Shown piece after piece: positions 24,101 to 31,400 of a stretch of DNA of 64,000 nucleotides. Location: positions 3,437,492 through 3,501,491 of the forward strand of contig CM044964.1 in the NCBI GenBank assembly GCA_024516035.1, read 5' to 3'. The notes under the pieces were generated by a model. That model made no database searches and was not told the DNA's origin. It saw only the letters and a program-made list of their open reading frames with translations. How positions within the stretch are numbered: the first letter of the stretch is position 1; the number at the start of each line of letters is the position of its first letter. Position numbers and translations under genes: made by a program. The DNA is from Bactericera cockerelli (taxonomy: Eukaryota; Arthropoda; Insecta; Hemiptera; Triozidae).

Positions 24101-25361
24101 CATACACTTTAACCACTCAACAACATGTGCCTTTTTCTTTTTCCTACTATGTGATTGGACCAAATACCAACAAGTTGATTACATTATACAGTTAAGATGA
24201 AAATAAAGATGTTGTTGAGATATTTTTCAAGATGTTGATTGATGATGTAAAGCAAATAGATGAATTTTACAAGTCACATGTTCCACTCAACCTTCACCCG
24301 ATGATTGGAGACGTTTTCACGAAACCAAAGAGTGTGAACATTGTAAAAGAACTTTTACGGACACTTTGAAAAAAGTGAGGGCTCACTATCATTATGGTGA
24401 TGGGAGCCTTCGAAAAGTTCTTTGTAATAAATGTAATTTAAAATTTAAGAATGAAAAATTTGTCGCTGTTGAAGCACACTATTTCTCGGGCTTTTTGTCA
24501 TTTAATTATACAAGGTTTAAATTATGATGATAAAAAAATGATATAATTCCAAATTCAATGGAAAAATACGTTTCCTTTTCAAAGAAGGTCACCGACAATC
24601 TCAATGTTCGATTCATTGATTCATTTCGGTTTTTGTCAGGTAGCCTTGACAAATTAAGTAAAACATTACCCAAGGAAAAATTTTATCATACAAGGAAACA
24701 TATTCAATCGGACATTGATTTTGAATTATTGACTAGGAAAGGAATTTTTTGTTACAAGTATCTCGATAGCTATAGTAAATTGTTAGACACTAAGTTACCC
24801 CCTCTTGATGAATTTTATTCCTCTTTAACAAATAGTTCGGTTACTCAGGAAGATTATAATCACGCTCAGAAAGTGTGGACACATTTCAAGTGTCAAAACT
24901 TGAAAGAATATTCGGAAATTTATCTGAAAACCGATGTGTTATTATTGGCAGATATTTTTGAGTCCTTCCGATCCCTTTCCTTTGACTGACATATACAGCT
25001 TATATCCTGTCTGGTACTACTCCTTGCCAGGTTTAACCATGGATGCTATGCTTAAAAAAACAAAAGTTGAAATAGAACTTTTAATAGACTATGACATGTA
25101 CCTGTTTTTCGAGCAAGCAATTCGGGGAGGTATTTGCCAATGTATTCTAAAGTACGCAGAGGCAAATAATAAATATATGGGAAGTGAGTTTATTTCATGC
25201 TAATAATCTTTACGGTTACAGCATGATTCAGAAACTTCATTTGAAAGATTTCAAGTGGTTGAACCAACAAGAAATCGACAACATCACTATTTTAGATCTT
25301 ACTCCACAAGATGATGTAGGTTATTTTTTCGAGGTAGACGTGGAATATCCAAAAGAAATTC

Positions 25362-25401
<40 letters not shown>

Positions 25402-28400
25402 CAACAAATAACTTTTATTTATTTACATTTTTGTTATTTACAATGGATGAAAAGAATATAAGTTAAAAAAAAAATACAAAGACAAAATTTTAAATCATAG
25501 TATCCCATAGCCTAATGTACTTATTAAGTATGTGCTAGGCTATGGTTATGTGATATAAATTTTTAATAATATTAATGAAAAAATGAAAAGTGTTTTTCTC
25601 TCTCCTATAGTTATTAAGATTAAAATGTTATTGTTATTATAAAGTAATTGTAAAAATTGAATTTCTAATTTAGGGGAAAATAATTATGAATAGATTTAGG
25701 TATTACTGTCATTGTTTTAAAAGATTGCAGATTGTTTCCTTGTTTTGGTCCTCAATTAACCATTGTTGGACAAATTTCTTTGTTATTTTGTTGTTGAAAT
25801 TTTGTGTTTGAATTGTTAACGACTGTGGTAGTAAATTGTATATTCGTCTACCTAGGTAAGTAAAATGTCGCATTGTCAGTGTTTTATGTATTCTGTTAGT
25901 TTGTACTTGATTTGGTCTTCTTGTGTTATAAATGTTCGTGTTCAAAGTCCAGTTTTTAGATTGTTTAAGTGTAAAGTATGTAAGTTTTTGTATGTATATG
26001 TCTTGTATTGTAGGAACTTTGTATAGGTCGTAAAGGGATTGGGTGTGAAAAAGTCTATGTTTGTTTAGTATGATTCGTAATAGTATATTTTGAGTACGTT
26101 GTAATGGAGTTATAACATTTGCATATGCTCCACCCCAAGCAACCAGGCAGTATTGTAAGAGGGACTGAGCCAGAGCATAATACATCTGTTTTAAGAAAGA
26201 TTTGGATAGTATGGGTCTGAGATTGTTGAAAATGTACATTAAATGTCTGAGTTTGTTCTTTATTATTTTAGTATGGTCTGTCCATTTCAGATGTTCGTCA
26301 AGTTGTACTCCTAAGTGTCTTATTGTTCTTGTGTGAGTAATTTTGATAATGGTATTGTTAAGTCTGTCAGGTATAGTCAAAGTCGTGTATTCAGGTTGTC
26401 CATGTTTAGTAAGTGAGAATGTCATGTAGTTTGATTTGTTAAAATTTAATTTCAGAGATTTGGAATAGTACCAATCCTGAACGTAAGTTAAGTCTTGTTG
26501 AGCTATGTTGTGAGTCGTTGTCCAGTCATCAGTCGCGTATAGTATTACTGTGTCGTCTGCATATTAAAATAGTTTACCAGATGTCACTGTCGGAAGTAAG
26601 TTAGTGTATATGTTAAAAAGGCTAGGTCCCAAAATGGTACCTTGAGGAATGGAATAAGGGTAACAGGTAATAGTGTTAGTTAAAAAATTATTAAGTTTTA
26701 AGTTTTGTTCCCTGTCTGTTAAGTAAGATTTAAACCAATTCAATGTTTTGTCAGTCAGTCCAACAGTAAAAAGCTGATTCAAAAGTTCTCGGTGATTTAC
26801 TGAATCATATGCTTTACTGATGTCAAGAAATACACCAAGAATTTTTTTACCAGCATTTAACTGTTCATGTAGGTATGTAGTAATGTCCAGTAACGCATCT
26901 TCAGTCCCCACACCTTTTCTAAATCCGTATTGTTGAGTATTTAGTATATTGTTAGTTGTCAAGTAATGGTCGAGTCTGGTGTGAACACATTTTTCCATGA
27001 TTTTACTAAATCCAGTACACATAGCAATTGGTCGGTAGTTGGTCATGTCAGTACGATCACCTTTTTTAAATATTGGTAACACAGTGGCTCTTTTATAAAT
27101 TTTAGGAACAATACAAGTGTCAAAACTTAAATTTATTATATATACAAGAGGTTTACAAATATTTTCCGCAATTTGCTTTATTGTTTTATTTTGAATTTGA
27201 TCAAATCCTGGTGATGAATTGTTTTTCAATGTTTTGATGTGTTTCAAGACTTCAGCTTCAGTTACTCTAGAGAATGATGAAAGCTGTTGATATGCAACAA
27301 GGGAAGTATGTGAATGAGAAGTATGTGTGTTTGTATTAGAAGTGGGATGAGTAGTATATGAATGAGAAGAGTAAATAGAATGAGCAAGAGGAACAGTTGG
27401 AGTGCAAGGAGTAGTATGGGAAGTAGGGCAAATTAGAGAAGATGGGTGAGTATTATGAGAAACATTATGATAAGGAGAGATTGTATGAGAATGGGATGAA
27501 GAAAATATGGATTCAGATACATTTTTTCCTATTTCAGAAAAATATGTATTAAAAACGTTTCCTGCTCTTTCTTTATTTTTTTGACAGTCAATAAAATGTC
27601 CATTGTCTTTAATTGATTTAATGTGACAGTCAGTTTTAGAGTGCATGCCTATGAATTCTTTTGTTTTCTTCCATAGTTTAGAAGGATCACCCTCACATTT
27701 TCTTATTTCTTCTCTTCTGTAATTGTCTCTTGTGTTTTTTATTGTTTTGGTTAGTGTCTTCCTATATTGTTTGTAATAATTATAAAGACGAATATTATCG
27801 GGGTATTTTTTAACTTTTTGTGCAAGTTCATCTCGCTTTCTAATAGATTTTATAAGAGCTTCTGTGATCCAAGGTTTTAAAGGTTTAAGTCTATGTGAAT
27901 ATGTTTTAGTCTCAGTACAGTCAGTAATATGTCTAGTTATAATGTCAGTCAAATCAGTAGCAGCTGTATCCACATTCTCGTTCTCCAAAATTTCAATCCA
28001 AGTTTCATCCTGTAACTTTCTGTTCAATAATTCATAATTAATAGTTTTATAATGAGGAGAATTTTCATATTTTTCTTCTTGAGGAATATTCATGGAAATT
28101 TTGGCCACAGTAGCATAGTGATCTGTGATTGAGGATGTAAACACAGCTGTTGTTAAATTTATTTTTTGAGTATTTGAACGATAAAGAATGTGATCTATGC
28201 ATGATTATGTAGTTAGGTCATGTCTTGTGTTAATTCTAGTAGGTTTGTCGATACATTGTATAAAGTTATGTCTATGTAATATATCTAAATAATTTGTACC
28301 TATGTCAGTTATGTTCTCGTTCAGTGTATTAATGTTTATGTCACCTAGAATAATGTATGGTGTTGTTTTAGGGAGGTTAAAAAGTAAGTCATCAAGTTCG

Positions 28401-31400
28401 TTTATAAAGTCTGTTGTGCTACTGTTGTGGGTTCTATAGATACCAAATAATGTTAAGTTGTATTTATTTATTGTCAAGTCTAATTGTAAACAGTTTGTAT
28501 TGTTGAGTGTTAAAATTTCTTTTTTTCTTACATAAATATATTTTTTAGTAAAAATTGTAACTCCCGAGTTTTGATTAATGAACTTGTCTGAATGATAGGT
28601 ATCATAACCGTCAAGTGAAAAAGAATAAGGAGCAGACGGATCATACCAAGTCTCGACTAAAACCAAAATGTCAATTTTATTTTTATATTGTTCCAAGTAA
28701 GTAACTAGTTGGTCAAAATTGTGTCGAATAGATCTAATGTTGTAACTGTAAATAGTCAGTCCAGGTAAAGTCATGTATTGATCACATTCTATATTACTAT
28801 CACAGCATAAACAATTTTCAAACACAAAATCAGGTATAGTGTTGATTAAAGTCATAAATAAATTTGATTAGTATGGACAAATAATCAAAGAGTAAGTATT
28901 TAGAAATGATTAAATGAAAAATGTTAGAGAAGACCAATAAAAGGAAATAGATAATGACATAGTAATTGGTAAGTTCAAGTAATATTACATTATTATAAGA
29001 AGTCAGCATAATTAGAGCAATAAAGTAAAAATAAAATTTATACAATGCTATCTTAACGTTTTCAAGAGACAGTAAATCAAACGTTACAAATGAAAAACTA
29101 TAAAAACAAAAAGTATAGGAGAGGATAAAGGTTTTGGTGTAAAATTTGACAACATTGAGAAAAATAGAACGAAAAAAAATAGTAAAAAGGATTATAACAA
29201 AAGAAAAAGGTATGTAACAGTTCAATGATTGCTATTGATTGACAGTACAGAAGGTTTCATCAAGTGATTTGTCAGCATCAAGTGATTTGTCAGCATCAAG
29301 TGATTCGTCAGATTCCTGAGAGCAGGAGCGAATTACGTCAAGGTCTTTCATATTTTTGATAATATTTAACTTTGAATTTTCGTCCTTCTTCAGGTAAATC
29401 TGGCAATCTTTGGTCCATGCATATTTGAAACTTTCTTCTTTTGCCAACTTCCTTGTATGGTAGAAAAGATTTTGATTGTAGGGAGTCAAGTGTTCATTAA
29501 TGTAGATGTGATGATTCCATAGTTTTTTCAATTTGTACTCTTTGATCCACTTATCTCTTGTTTTTGAGTTCAGTAGACGAACTACTATTGGACGAGGACC
29601 ATTTACACTTCTAGTGGGAACACGATGACAGATCTGTATGTCATTTCCTGGATTTTCGATTCCAATTTTTTTGCCAACAGATTCAACAAAGTCCCATACA
29701 TTTTCTTTTCTTACTTCTTTGATGCCACGAATTACAATGTTAGTGTGGCGTGATCTTTGTTGTAAGTCATGGATATCTGACTCTAATTTTTCATTAGTAG
29801 ACTGCAGCAAACTATTCTCTATTTCTTTTTGCTCTAACTTTTCTTTAAAGAAACTTATTTGCTTCTCATTTTCTTCAAGTCTATTCTTCATATGAACCAT
29901 ATCTTTTTCATATGTTGCAATTTTCCTCATTAAACAAGGCAATAATTCTAATAATTGCCGATCTGTCATTTTTTTTACATCATCTTCAAGAATTTTGGCG
30001 TCATTTTCTTCATTTGGGTTTTCGGTAGTCATTTCGAAATTTCTTATTAGTTTATCAGTATATTCATGCACAAGTAACTGGCTAAAATCAGGCTGATACA
30101 GGCGATAAAGTGCCTAGAGTCTATCAAATGTATGTAACTAGGCAACCAAAGATTGTTTATTTTGCTTTTCTACTAACACAATAGTTTGAAACTGTAAAAA
30201 AGGACACTTCTAATATATGAATCACAAAAATATATACACAGACTGAAAGAGGACCAAAAGGTCTACAATTTGGTATAAAATTCTTTTTTCAAAACTGAAA
30301 ATTCAATTTTCCATTTGAGTTTTAGCGGAGAGAAGAAAAACACGATTTCACTTTTCAAAATTTGTGTAACTTTCCAAATTTACACTCAAATTTACCTTTC
30401 CTCTGTGAGAGTAAGAAATCTCCATCATCCAACGCTCATAAACTTCTTACAACTTTAGAAAATAAACAAAATTACATTGTTCATTATCTAACGTTGAAGC
30501 AGGCTTTGGAGCATGGACTTAAACTAATCAAAATACATAGAGGAATAAAATTCACTCAGAGGAATTATCTAGCTCCGTACATTAATCTTTATACTGAGCA
30601 CAGGAAAAATGCAACCAATGACTTTGCAAAGGACTTCTTTAAATTAGCCAACAACGCCCTCTATGGAAAGCTCATTGAAGATGTGCGTAAGAGGATTAAT
30701 GTACAGCTAGAAACAAATTGGAAACTAGCTAGGAAACGTATTTCAAGTCCATTTTTCGATGATTTTAAAATACTGAAAGAAAATCTCGTTTTGTTTACAT
30801 TGAAGAAAAGACAAATTCAATTCAACAAAGCAATTTTTAAAAAATAGGACATATGTATGTGTGTATATATTTATCTATTTTTTATTGTTTATACTATTTT
30901 CATTTTTTGTAATGGTTTTTTGTGCTGTACATATATCTGTTGTTTAATAAAGAATTTAATAATAATAATAATAATAACAACATCTTGTTGTATTAATTCG
31001 ATTACGGACTTGTAAAACCCAAATTTTGTGCGAAATAAATAGCTTTCCCCATCGAAAGAAATACCCTAAATCTAGGACGGAATTAGTAGACGTTTTTATA
31101 ATACCTCTGTGGCGCAAAGTCATGGATGGCGTACCGACGCTTAGCAATGACTTGTGATATAGAATTTGTCTATTATTTTTGCCCTAAATCTAGTGCGGAA
31201 TTAAGAGATGTTTTTGTAACACCTCTGTGGCGCAAAGTCACGGATTGCGTACTGTATAGGGTAGGGAAAACCGACCGTGACACTTAGCAATGACATGTTA
31301 TATATATTTCGCTTTGTTATATACATATGTTATGTACAGTAATGTTAAATACTGTCTCTTAATTTCGCCCTTAATCCAGTGAAAATAAGGTTACTCTGTA

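Larger units (their letters stand above)
25366..30350 (-). mobile_element. Near-complete non-LTR retrotransposon (LINE)
   Basis: About 4.9 kb on the - strand: ORF1 (30071-29232), ORF2 with endonuclease and reverse transcriptase (28855-25709), a 3' UTR and a poly-A of about 35 (seen as poly-T at 25366-25400). It splits the polymerase gene, which resumes at about 30350. I could not define a certain target duplication (a short CAYGATTT near both ends is a candidate). Apurinic-type endonuclease plus an FP-domain ORF1 places it in the Jockey/CR1 superfamily. The clade is inferred. Confidence 0.85.

Noticed and set aside
28830..29225. 131-codon hydrophobic frame between LINE ORF1 and ORF2
   Set aside because: Lies in the LINE intergenic region, is Phe/Ile-rich because the DNA is AT-rich, and has no counterpart in known LINEs.
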